From positions 25,382,442 through 25,446,441 of the forward strand of contig NC_061813.1 of NCBI RefSeq assembly GCF_021462225.1: a DNA stretch of 64,000 nucleotides. Reading direction: 5' to 3'. Positions 1 to 23,000 of this stretch are shown one piece after another. Within the stretch, counting starts at the first letter, position 1; each line of letters starts with the position of its first letter. The notes under the pieces were generated by a model. That model searched no databases and was not told the DNA's origin. It saw only the letters and a program-made list of their open reading frames with translations. Both the position numbers and the translations under genes were made by a program. The stretch comes from Girardinichthys multiradiatus. Lineage: Eukaryota; Chordata; Actinopteri; Cyprinodontiformes; Goodeidae.

Positions 1-850
1 GTACACGATTGTGAACCAGAATGAAAACTAAACAGGATTTTGTTCATTTTTACAAAAAAAATTTGAAAACTGTGGCTTTCATTTGTATCCCCTTTACTTT
101 GATACCCCAAAATAAAACTAGTGCAACCAACTGTCTTCAAAGGAAGTCAGATGTTTTCAGCCCTTTTGAGAGATATTCTTCCAGGATTACCCTGTATTTA
201 GCTGTACCCAACTTCCAAGAAATCCCACAGTATGATGCTGCCACCACCATGTCTCACAGTAGGGAGGATGTGATCAGTGGTGTGTAGTGTTGCTTTTTAG
301 CTTTTTGCATGTTAGCAAAAAAGTCTCATTAAAGCAGAGTACCTTATTCCACATGTTTTCTGTGTTTCCTGCATAGCAAGTGCCAAACTGAACCATACTT
401 CTTATGACTTTCTACAATGCTTTCTTTCTTACCACTCTTCCATAAAGGCCAGATTTATAGAGCACATGTCTAATCGTTCTCCTGTCAACAGATTCTGGCC
501 ATGTTTGGTAGATTTGCAATTGTTCCATTTGGATTGAACAGTACTCTGTGAAATGTACACAGGTTAGGATATTGTTCTATAATCTAATCTTGCTTTACAT
601 TTCTTCACAATTATACCCCTTACCTGTCTGGTGTGTTCCTTGCTCTTCTTCATGCTCTATGTTCACTGATGTTCCCTAACAAACCTCTGAGGCCTTCACA
701 GAACAGCTGAGATTTATTTCCAAGGATGTTATTTACTGTTTATACGACTTCTGAAGGCAATTGGTTTCAACAGATTTAAATTTTGGGTATCAGGGGTGTC
801 ACATTTATGTGCTACTCTGTGTTTGGACTTAGTTAGTTGTATAAAAGTGG
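1..850 (-). mobile_element. Degraded Tc1-like element (left end outside window)
   Basis: Reverse-strand Tc1 landmarks that recur elsewhere in this window: 'cataaaggccagatt' near 443, 'tggtgtgttccttg' near 629, 'acaaacctctgaggccttcacaga' near 677 and 'acttctgaaggcaattggtt' near 748. No transposase frame survives. It lies in an intron of, or upstream of, the MAP3K gene. Confidence 0.7.
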
Positions 851-1716
851 TGTACATTTGTACCTTTTCAGTACCCCTCATCGGCCCTTGAGGCCCCGCT
901 GCTCGAGTCCCTTGAGTTCCCATTTGTTTTTTCAGAACGGGGATCAAAGAAAACAGGATGGCGGGTAACGCCACACTAACCCTTGTGAGCGGAGGAGCTT
1001 TCCCAATGTGCTCCGTTCTTTTTGTCTCACACTACTTGTTCCCCTCGTGCACTGAATTAAAAAAAGAAAGAAAAGCAGCAGATTGTGTGCACGGTACATG
1101 AACACACAACTGCACACACATGCTCTCCTCTCCCCAGATGTGAAGCCCAACCCCCTCCTGTTAGGGCCTACAGTGTTTATCATTCCCTGTGAGTAGATTT
1201 TTCCTCTCCATCCCATGTTGCCAAACTCAAAAAATAACTCCCGTCTCCATGGGGATGCAGTTAGAATAACAGCGCAAGAGCAGGCTGTTCATCTGACAGA
1301 ACAGCTGCTTTCAATTGAGATGGGAGTCCCCCCTCCTATTCTTGCTGCAAGGCTCGGCACTCGCGTGCGTCAGCAGGGCTCCCCACCTGCCTTTAATACT
1401 CCTCCTAAGTGTGAGGGGCTGTTTTCAGTTTATGCCTCGGATGCAGCAGGGCGTGGCAGCATCAAGGCTCCGCCTCATTCTGCTGACACGCATGGATGAG
1501 CAGGAACAGTGTGTTAAGACTTGTCAGATATGATCTGTGGAGATTCTCTCATCAATACTCTCTATCAGTATGTCCGTGAACATGCGACTTTAAGCCCTTA
1601 AGAGAGCATAAACACTCGGTTTTAAAGTAAGAAATTCTGTTAGGGCATAGGTGAGATGTAAGGCAACACTAAATGCTCTGCGAATAAAGATTTTTCTTCT
1701 TTCCTGCCTTTTTTAG
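851..1716. other. Non-coding stretch before the first visible MAP3K exon
   Basis: Presumed MAP3K intron. Open frames here (for example 1215-1499) have no splice-consistent similarity to the MEKK2/3 linker. I see no repeat I can name; 860-1500 is less AT-rich than the surroundings. Confidence 0.5.
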
Positions 1717-12554
<10,838 letters not shown>

Positions 12555-14734
12555 GCCCTGAGGGACCCCTGCCAGAGTCCCACCCCCCTCCCTGCCTGGC
12601 TGCAAGGCCTACATGGTCACGGCTCCTCCCCCTCCTACCGTCACCTGGTTCCAGGGGTCAGCAACACTAAAGCTTCCCTGTTCTATTATTGATCAGTGTC
12701 TGCCTTGTCAGGAATCCTTCAGTTCTTAGCACCCGGCTCAACACATATTGTTTACTGAGAGGCAAGGTTGGCTACGATCAGTCCTCCAAGGCATGCATTG
12801 CTGGTGCTTAAGAAGAGGGCCGCCTGCGAAGATGGCACTTCGCAGTCCCAAAGGATCTGGGTCAACATTCTTTAAGGAGAGAAAGGGAAAAGTGGCCAAA
12901 CTTGGAGCAAAGAGAGGCTTTAAGCTTTCTGGGTCTCTCTTTATGTCCATTTTACTGTCTCATCGCAGCGTCTCCACATTGATTTGACACTGTGACTGAC
13001 TGGTGATGCAGCCTGATAGTTATGTAACGTATTCATCAGCTTAAAACAGCTGGATGAAATTAAGATGGAAAAATATTTTTTACGACATGCACGGTCATTT
13101 TAGATCAGATCTCTACTGCCACCTTTAAGACAAATGTAATGCAATTTTTTTGTCGCCGCCTTACAATAACAATTTATAAGTATGAATGTCTTTTTTTCTA
13201 ACGGCCTTTCCTGTCTTTATTAGCACTCCAAACCCCATTCAGAAGGACTGTTATAACGTTGCACTTTTGATATCATGCATTGAAACATTTACATGTGCGA
13301 GATAATCTACCGAGGAGATATTTTTCTAAGAGTTTTTTTTTTTATGTCGATATGTAACGAGAACCAAACATTTGCATCTGCGTGCAATGCCTCTTAAGCA
13401 ATAACAACACTGCTGTCTGTTTCAGAGACCGTCTGTCCTTTTAATCCGCCTGGTGAACCTTGTTCCACTTTCTGTTCCAAAGACAATTCGCAGAACATGC
13501 AGTATTAGTCACAGTGGACTTTTGGTCACCTCAGAGCCCTGAAGCCTTTTTTTCCCTTACGGCAGCTTTGTGCACTTTGGACTACACAGACCAAATCTAA
13601 TGCACTGACGTTACTGTGGTGTTTTAAATGTTCGCAGGGTTCCTCAACAGTTTTCATTGCAAAGTTTCAAACTCTTCCAGGCTCATAGTCCTTTTTAGCC
13701 ATTTTACAAAAGTATAAATATACAAGTTCAGCATAAACTAGTGTTAGATAGTTCTACGGATGGATGGACGTAAAGGTGGGTGGATTGGTGGACACTCAGA
13801 TGGATGGACAGATGAACGGATGGATGGTATCATTGAAGGTTGATTGGATGGAGGGAGAGATCAATTGACCAACAAACTGATGGACCAAGGGTTAGCTGAA
13901 CAGTTGGTGGACAGACACTTGGATGGACAAACGGATGGACAAACGAGCCAACCGCTGGATGGATATATAGATATATGGAGTTCTTGTGGACAGTGGACTA
14001 AGGAATAAAATGTAGAAATACAAACATTTTTTCCATACTTGTTTTTTTCCGTATCAAAACCTGGAAAATGCTTAAATCAAATTCCATATTTTTCCAGTCT
14101 GTTTATAGCAACCCTGCAATGAGGAAAACAGCTTGAAGTTCTGTTTTTGTGTGTAAGCTCAGTATAAATCCACATAGACCATTTTACGAGTAGACAGCAC
14201 ATCTCTCTGTGTGACGCCAACAGAACTGAACACTGCCTTCTTGAGATGAAACTTTAACTAGGCGGATGACTGATGTCGGATGTAGCTATGATACATTGGC
14301 ACTTAAGGAACGATCAAATGTTTTTAACCCTTATCAGTGCCTTATCTGTTTCTCGTTGTAAACAAAGACCTCCACTGCCAAAGCCAAGAGCTTCCCTGTA
14401 AGGTTGCTCTGTTTGAGAGCACACCCGGGATTTACTGAAGTTCACTTATTCTGTACATACTCTGTTCTGCACTTTTATATGAAATCTCTTTTACATTATA
14501 AACAGATCTATTTGACGAGTAGAGTCTATGTATACAGCAGACTGTACTGCAGTTTTTAAAAAAAAATAAAAACATTTCAACCAGAGTGTGTATGACTGTC
14601 CGAGAGCTGGCAGGCAAAAATGAGAAGACTGGAAGACTTTCAATTGAGACAGAGATTGTTTTGTGTGAAATGACAGAGCCTTGAAACATGAAATGTATCA
14701 AGTAATCATTTTTTTGTGCATTTAACTTAATAAA
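12555..14734 (+). other. 3' untranslated region of the MAP3K gene with poly(A) signal
   Basis: Non-coding sequence from the stop codon to a canonical AATAAA at 14729-14734, the first well-placed signal before the Tc1/mariner element at 14921. A long 3'UTR of about 2.2 kb is inferred. It holds a degenerate GGAT-rich minisatellite (13757-13978). An A-rich AATAAA at about 14565 is an alternative end. No transcript evidence is available, so the end is an inference. Confidence 0.55.
13757..13978 (+). repeat. Degenerate GGAT/TGGAC minisatellite
   Basis: A 220-base stretch of imperfect GGATGGATGGAC-like units within the presumed MAP3K 3'UTR. Confidence 0.75.
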
Positions 14735-14920
14735 TCTAAGGTCTAAGACTGTTTGCTGGTGTGATATTTGTTACATTGCACCAGCACTGATCACAAAATT
14801 TTCTTAATTTTTATGTTAAATGTGAGATTCTGTACAAAACAAATACAATTAAAACATGATTTGTATGATTGTTATTTATTACAGTAAATGCATAATAAGC
14901 AGAGTAGCATCAGTAATATA

Positions 14921-16276
14921 CACTGCTCAAAAAAATAAAGGGAACACTCAATTAACACATCCTAGATCTGAATGAATGAAATATTCTCATTGAATACTTT
15001 GTTCTGTACAAAGCTGAATGTGCTGACAACAAAATCACAAAACAAATCATCAATGGAAATCAAATTTATTAACCAATGGAGGCCTGGATTTGGAGTCACA
15101 CACAAAATTAAAGTGGAAAAACACACTACAGGCTGATCCAACTTTGATGTAATGTCCTTAAAACAAGTCAAAATGAGGCTCAGTATTGTGTGACCTCCAC
15201 GTGCCTCTATGACCTCCCTACAACGCCTGGGCATGCTCCTGATGAGACGGTGGATGGTCTCCTGAGGGATCTCCTCCCAGACCTGGACTAAAGCATCCGC
15301 CAACTCCTGGATAGTCTGTGGTGCAACGTGACGTTGGTGGATGGAGCGAGACATGATGTCCCAGATGTGCTCAATCGGATTCAGGTCTGGGGAACAGGCG
15401 GGCCAGTCCATAGCTTCAACGTCTTCATCTTGCAGGAACTGCTGACACACTCCAGCCACATGAGGTCCAGCATTGTCCTGCATTAGGAGGAACCCAGGGC
15501 CAACCGCACCAGCATATGGTCTCACAAGGGATCTGAGGATCTCATCTCGGTATCTAATGGCAGTCAGGTTACCTCTGGCGAGCTCATGGAGGGCCATGCG
15601 GCCTTCCAAACAAATGCCACTCCACACCATTACTGACCCACTGCCAAACCGGTCATGCTGAAGGATGTTGCAGGCAGCAGATCGCTCTCCATGGTGTCTC
15701 CAGACTCTGTCACATCTGTCACATGTGCTCAGTGTGAACCTGCTTTCATCTGTGAGGAGCACAGGGCGCCAGTGGCGAATTTGCCAATCCTGATGTTCTC
15801 TGGCAAATGCCAAGCATCCTGCATGGTGTTGGTCTGTGAGCACAACCCCTATTTGTGGACGTCAGGCCTTCATACCATCCTCATGGAGTCGGTGTCTAAC
15901 CGTTTGTGCAGACACATGCACAAGTGTGGCACAAGTGAGCTGCACTACCTGAGCCACTTGTGTGGGTTGTAGAGTCCGTCTCATGTTACCACGAGTGTGA
16001 AAGCAGCACCAACATTCAAAAGTGACCAAAACAGCCAGAAAGTATAGGTACTGAGAAGTGGTCTGTGGTCCCCACCTGCAGAACTACTCCTTTATTGAGT
16101 GTCTTGTTAATAGCCAGAGATTTCCCCCTGTTGTCTATTTCATTTGTACAACAACATGTGAAACTGATTGTCAGTCGCTGTTGCTTCCTAAGTGGACAGT
16201 TTGATTTCACAGAAGTTTGATTTACTTGGAGTTATATTGTGTTGTTTAAGTGTTCCCTTTATTTTTTTGAGCAGTG
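14921..16276 (-). mobile_element. Tc1/mariner-type transposon with perfect terminal inverted repeats, internally deleted
   Basis: The 1356-bp element starts CACTGCTCAAAAAAATAAAG and ends with its exact reverse complement; the terminal repeats match over 28 bases, and TA flanks both sides. It encodes transposase on the - strand. Compared with the full-length fish family as I recall it, the part encoding the N-terminal helix-turn-helix DNA-binding domain is missing (join near 15930). A second copy lies at 58459-59336. Confidence 0.88.
14962..15843 (-). pseudogene. Tc1/mariner transposase, catalytic part only
   Basis: Open frame of 293 codons with the DDE catalytic residues in order: TDESRF, MQDNAGPH and SPDLNPIEHIWD. 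The last two acidic residues are 34 apart, so it is a DD34E Tc1-type enzyme. The frame runs on past the usual transposase end into the terminal region. The N-terminal DNA-binding half was deleted, so it is unlikely to be active, although the catalytic frame has no stop codon, which suggests a recent insertion. Confidence 0.82.
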
Positions 16277-16914
16277 TATTTTGGTACTATTTATTATAAC
16301 TGTGTTTCTAGTCTGGATTTTTATTTTTCCATGACTATAATGATAAATTAATAAAAAACGAAGCTTTTACTACACATACTTTTATATTATTCTAATTAAA
16401 TATAATTATAAAATAGAAAAATCGGAATTAGGGTAGAGTTGCAGCTGTTATATATTGTCATAATAATATGAATTTCTGGACTATTAGTATTTATCATAAA
16501 TTAAATTCTGTCCTAGATGGGTTTTTTTTATAGTAGGAGGGATTACAGATGATTGTTAGTAGTTTAGTTTTTGTTTAAAATGTTTCTCATCTTCCTCTTT
16601 TCAGAAAAGACATTTAAAAACATTTTAGAAGCTAGCAAAATAAATATCTAAAAGTAAATCCCTTCTAAGGAACAGCTTTACGAATAGAAATGAGCATGTA
16701 TTAGTGCAAATTTGATGTATTTTGTGTTCATTTGATAAAATATCTTTTGAAATGTCCAGGTTTTGTTTCGCCCTTGAGGACCACCCCATGAAGAAGTATT
16801 TAAGTGCTCGTCAATCTTTTGAAAACAGCCAAAAAGAAAAATAAATGGTACAGACGGATCCATAAAAAGGCGGTTTATTTAGAATGATGCTCCTCAGCAG
16901 CTGTTAGAAAACCT
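16277..16914. other. Intergenic AT-rich stretch upstream of cry-dash
   Basis: No coding similarity or recognised repeat. It ends in the cry-dash core promoter. Confidence 0.5.
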
Positions 16915-16922
16915 TATAAAAG
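16915..16922 (+). promoter_or_regulatory. Candidate TATA box of cry-dash
   Basis: TATAAAAG lies 144 bases upstream of the cry-dash ATG. It is followed by a CAG-repeat-rich stretch (about 16965-16977) that would be 5'UTR. The position fits a core promoter with transcription starting near 16945-16950; this is inference without transcript data. Confidence 0.45.
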
Positions 16923-17065
16923 CGGTTTGGTAACTTCGTGCCTGGAAACGTGACCGTGAACGCAGCAGCAGCAGCAGAAACAGAGACGCGGAGGCAGCTC
17001 TTCCAGTCGGACTGGAGTTTTATTGTTTTATTGTTAACTTATGCTCCTCTGTTAACTAAACTATA

Positions 17066-20000
17066 ATGTCAGCCTCTCGTACGGTTATATGTTTGCTAAG
17101 AAACGACCTGCGTCTTCACGACAATGAGGTAAGAACGTAAATCTGTAACAAATGCATGGTAATTTATTCAGCTTCGGTTTTACATGTTGAGTTAAATTAA
17201 CTTCTAGCTAACATTATTAGTTTGATATTATATTTTACATTTGCTGTGTTTTACGGGCGAATTGTGTATGTTAAGTATCTCCAAACAGCATAAAATTACA
17301 CAAGGAGTTGAGCGGCTTACTTCCGGTACAATTTCCTTCCAGAATAAAAGCCTCCTCTTCAAAGTTAAATAAAACTAGTCGTAAGACTTCTCTATTGGAA
17401 ACAATTGGGCTGAATTAATCTGATTAGTCGTGATTAATCGATTATTGAAGTAATCGAATAATCGTTAACTGGAGCATTCAGATTCTAAAACATGTCATTT
17501 GCTGAAAGAAAAATCCACTCAAATCAGTAATTTGGCCAAAATTGTACAACAATTATATAAATTTTGCATTTAAGATGAAAAACATTCTTTGTCTGTAAAT
17601 ATGCTCTATGCAGAATTCCTCAAGTTGCAAAGCTTTAGCTTCACCTGGTTCAAATTCTGTAAAACGGAATAAAAATCTTTTTTAAAATGTTTTTTCTTTT
17701 TTTTTTTTTTTATGATCCTGGCCATAAGACGGTGCTGCCTATGTGTACTTCTTCTGATGTCATCAAACCATATGCACACAAAATCAAATAAATTTTTTAT
17801 TCTTCCATTGAGCCTTTTAAATACGGTATAAGAAATCCCCCAGATATATGAATATAAATGCAGACATTTTATTACCCAGCTGTGTTTTTTTATTATCAGT
17901 GTACATTTATTAGTGGAAAGTAAACATACCACTACGTACTAACTTCATACGGAGAGCTGATTGCCAAAATTATTCCTGCTGGACCATTTAGATGTTAATG
18001 TGCACTTTTTCTGTCAAGTTTGAAATAAGTTATAATATGAAATGAAATACAAACATTGCTCTACAGTGGCAGGTGTTTTAAAAAATCTTGGATAACGGCA
18101 TTTTATGTATCAATTCTTCAGACATATTTTGGTTTGGATGATTCCTCTTAATCACTGTACACAAAGGTTAAACAGGATGAAGTGGGAAATTGTGATAACT
18201 ACTGAGTAAAATTTTTAAATAATTTTAATTGAGAAAATTAATGCTTTAAAGATGGCCCAAAAGCAGTGTATCATTAAAAGACAGGGATTCATATGACCTG
18301 ATTATTTAAATCAGCAAAGCAAATATTATGAGTGTGTCTTGAACTCAGCGTCTCTGCTGAGTCTGCTGCCCCCGCGACCCAGTCCCGGATAAAGCAGAAG
18401 ACGACGAGTATGAGCAAATATTATTACTGCTGCAAAAATATTTTAACATTATTCCAATTATAATTAGGTATTACATATTTCTAGTTAAAGCTATTATAAT
18501 TAAGCTTTGGGCAGTTATAATGATTTTTTTTCATCATATTTATTGTTATTTTCATACATAGACCTAAATTTAAATAATATAATAAACAACTTCATATTGC
18601 ACAGAATCTTTATACCTTTCTGCTTTTCTGGATTTGAATCTGATCCGAGTTCTTTCTGCATGGAGCTTGCATGTTCTCCCCTGGTACCCCAGCCTTCTCC
18701 CACAGTCCAAAAACATGACCGTTGGGTTAATTCATTACTCTAAACTACCCTTACGTGTGTGTGTTTACTTGGTTGTTTGTCATGTAATTGATGGATGTGC
18801 ACATTACATGAGTGTTTGATGCTGCTCCATTGGTTTCCGTGGCGTGACTGTCCGTATTTTTTAAGAGTGGAAATATTTCCCATCAGCCAGAGTATTTCTC
18901 TCTGGGAAGCGATGAAAAAGTGTAGTAGCCTACTTTTAACCATCTATCCAACAACTGGTCTAATATGCAAAAAAAATAAAAAATACTTTCAGATTTTGGG
19001 TTTTAAATGGCAACTGAAGACATTGTTTAATGTGTTTTTAGTGTTTTTCTCCAGAGATATATAACAATCCTAACACTGTGTTGTTTTATTGCAGCTCTTC
19101 CACTGGGCTCAGAGAAATGCTGAACACATAGTCCCGCTGTACTGCTTTGACCCGAGACATTATGCGGGAACGTACAACTTCAACCTGCCAAAGACCGGGC
19201 CTTTCCGTCTGCGCTTCCTGCTGGAGAGCGTCCGAGACCTCAGAAACACGCTGCTCAACACGGGCAGGTTGGTTATTTACTGTTTAGCCTTACATGATTT
19301 ATCTGCACTAGAGATTTATTCAGGGTTCCTACATAGTCTGGAAAAGGATGGAAAAATAAAATAAGTAGATAGAAAAGGATATGTCTTTCCAGACTTTAAT
19401 CCCAATCCCATTGTCTAAATGTTTTGTTCCTCTCTTCTTGCCCAATTGGTTCTATTATTAAATCTTTCTGTCGTTTCTTCCTGCTTTTCCTTCTTGTGCC
19501 ATTCCTTTATTTCCTTCCTCCCTTCCTTGTGTCCTATCTCCTTTCTTTCCTTTCTTCCTTCAGTTTCTCCCTTTGTCCTTGTTCTATATTGCTTCCTTCC
19601 TTGTGTCCTTAACTATTTCATTCCTTGAGTCCTCCTTTCTTCCTTGTATTCTACCTCATTTTCTTTTTCCCTAAATCCCTTCAGTCTTTAATTTTACCAC
19701 CCCTTCTTGTGTCCTACCTCCCTCCCTTCCTTTCTTTCTTGTTTTGGCTTCTTCTATGTTTCATGTTGAAAGCCTGAACACAGCAAACTGCCATAAGTTC
19801 ATAGTGAACTATAGTATTTTTATATTACAAAATGTACTGAAAACTCTGAAATGCCAAGTCTGGAAAAGTCTGTAATCTTTACTCGAAAGATGTAAAGGAA
19901 TCCTGTTTAGACAGATAGTTGCCTTACTTTATTCCGAGTCGTACTGTGTGCAGAAAATGTTCTTAGCTTTCGAGGACTGCGTTTTTGTAACAGATTTTTA

Positions 20001-23000
20001 ACAGGATTAGGATACACCTGGATCTAACATTGCTGTTGCTGCACACATTGTTCCCAACACGTTTCCCGCCCAGCGATCCCCCTGCCCAGGATGCAGCTGC
20101 GTGGTGTTATATCAACTGTGACTCGTGTGTGTTTATTTTTATTTTATTTTTTTGTGACAGCAATCTGGTGGTGAGGAAGGGTAAGCCGGAGGAGGTGGTC
20201 GCTGACCTCATCAAGCAGCTCGGCTCCGTTAGCAGCGTGGCTTTCCATGAAGAGGTAGTCTGATGTTCTCTTCAGCTTCCATGCATTTTAATGTGATTTT
20301 ATGTGATAGACCAAGATGAAGTATTGTACTGTAAAGTATTGTAACATTATCCAATCATAAATGGAATCCACCTGTGTGTAATTAATTAATCTCAGTATAA
20401 ATGCAGCTGCTCTGTGAAGGCCTCAGAGGTTTGTTAGAATATTAGTGAAGAAACAGCATCGTGAAAACCAACGAACACAGCAGGTCAGATATAAAGTTGT
20501 GGAGGAATTTAAGCAGGTTCAAGCCCTGCTGCCCTGATTTGTTGTAATGAGAGCATTATTCATAGAGGCAGTGAAGATGTCCCAAAGTTGTCCCTGAGGA
20601 GCTGCAGAGATCCACAGCTCAGGTGGGACAGTCTGTCGGCAGGACAACTATTAGCCAAACACTTAGGAGTAACAAGACAGGCATGGCTGAACTACATTTG
20701 CAGTTTGCCACAGCCATGTTGTGGACACAGCAATCATATGGATGAAGGTTCTCGGGTCATATGACACCGAAATCGAACTTTTAGGCCCACATGCAAAACA
20801 CTGTGTGGGGCGAAACAATGCACATTGCTTTGACCACACCATCCCCACCTTGAAGCATGGCGGTGGCAGCATTATGCTGGGGATACTTTTCAAATAAGAA
20901 AAAAAAAAAAAAACTTTGAACTGTAACTCAGTTTCCTTCCACTTCACAATAATGTGCCACTTTGTGTTGATCTATCACATAAATCCTAATAAAATACATT
21001 GAAATCTGGTTGTAACGTAACAAAAGGTTAAAAACTTATGAATCCTTTTCTAAGGCACAGTGTATGATTGATGATTACAACCTAATTTTACCTTCATGTG
21101 TTCAATTCCAGGTTGCTTCGGAAGAGCTGAACGTGGAGAAAAAGGTGAAGGAAGTCTGTGCTCAGCTGAAGGTGAAAGTTCACACCTGCTGGGGCTCCAC
21201 ACTGTACCACATGGAAGATCTGCCATTTCACCAAATATCCAGGTGTGGGAGGATGTTGCTTGGCTGCAACAAAATAAAAATTCTGATTTCTGCTAGAGAA
21301 GCTCCTTTAGTAGGAAAGCATTTGAGAAATGCTCCTTAATGTTTCCCGTGGTTGCAGGCTGCCTGATGTGTACACGGAGTTCAGAAAAGCAGTGGAAAGC
21401 CAGAGCAGGGTGAGGCCTGTGCTTCCAACCCCTGAGAGGCTGAATCCCCTCCCCCCAGGGTTGGATGAAGGAGCTATTCCCACAGCAGAGGACCTGCAGC
21501 AGACTGGTGAATGATGGGAATGTTGTATCTGTTCAGCGGGAAGGGTTTAATGCCAGTCCTTTCCTGCTGTGTCTTCATATTCCTCCTATCAAACTAGGTT
21601 TTACTTTGTACTACACATTACTGCACATAAGCAAATTCACATCTCCATGTCAACCGTCAGCAGGCAAACTGCTGAGCCTGAATCTCTTCGTTAAAAGCCA
21701 GTGAGGGTGTGGATTAGCTGGATTTCCTTGTGTAGAACTGAGCTTTTATGACTCTTTGTGTTTTTTAACATACATCAGAGAGTTTTTCCATGATGCAGAA
21801 ATGGACATGCTGTTTAATCATACAGAGCCTGTGAGTGATCCTCGCTCAGCTTTCCCTTGCACTGGTGGAGAAAGTAGTGCCCTTGCAAGACTCAAACACT
21901 ATTTCTGGGACACTGTGAGTGCAACATGCCATACAGAAATATACAGTCTGCTATTTAGCATACTGAACAATTAAACTGTAGGAAGAAATATATAATGGGT
22001 CCCGCCTATTTCTGTAGGATGCAGTGGCGACTTACAAAGAAACTCGTAACGGCTTGATCGGGGTGGATTACTCCACAAAATTTTCACCATGGTGAGATTG
22101 TTTTTTAATATAATTTTCACTGTGCCTTATTTCTCGGATGATTTTCATCTATTTCATGTTGCTTCTCTAACATGTTTGTAATAAAACCACATCGGTACTG
22201 TGCAGGTTGGCTTTGGGATGCATTTCTCCAAGGTATATTTACCATCAGATCAAAACGTATGAGAGGGAGCGGACAGCCAATCAGAGCACCTACTGGTAAG
22301 TATGCATAATGGTGCTCATGCTTGTTGTTTTATTTGTTAGGAAGTTAATACATAGTAATAAAATATATTTTTTTTTATTTATATCATTTTGATACAGTGC
22401 CTTGCAAAAGTGTTCATGGTGCTTAAACGTTTTCACTTTTTGTCACATTACAACCACAGACTTCAACAAATAGAAAAGTAACCCCACAGCATGATGCTTC
22501 CATCACCATGTTGTGCTGTAGCGATTGTTAGTTCAGGGTGATGCACAGTGTTAGTTTTTCCTCTAAGCATGTGGGTTAAACGTTCAGCTTTAGTCTCGTC
22601 TGACCAGAGCTTCTTCTTCCACAAGTTTCCTGTGTCCCCTACAAGGTTTTCCAACCAGGTCTTGTGACTTTCTTTCAATGAGGGATTTATTCCTGAAACT
22701 TCCATAGAGACCAGATGTGTGGCGTGTACAACTAGTAGCTATCAACAGATTTGCCACCAGGGTTGTAAATCTCTGCAGCTCCTCCAGAGATGCAATGGGC
22801 CTCTTTGCTGTTTCTCTGATAAATGCTCCCCTTGCCAATGTCAGTTTGATTGGACGGCCATGTCTTGGTAGGTTTGCAAAAGTGCCATACTCTTTCCGTT
22901 TTCAGAGAAAAGTAGCATGCCAGTTGTTAAAGCTTGGAATATTGTTTTATAAACCAGCCCTGCTTTAAACTTCTCCACATCTTTCTCCCTGACCTGTCTG

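Noticed and set aside
1215..1533. Two overlapping + frames ahead of the first MAP3K exon
   Set aside because: Protein sequence does not resemble the MEKK2/3 linker or PB1 domain, and no in-phase donor was needed for the known exons.
19419..19628. Open frames in a serine/phenylalanine/leucine-rich stretch
   Set aside because: They come only from the CTTCC-type low-complexity tract.
21756..21825. Longer upstream extension of cry-dash exon 6
   Set aside because: The frame is open, but the acceptor at 21779 gives the wrong phase. The acceptor at 21824-21825 restores phase and matches the conserved protein.
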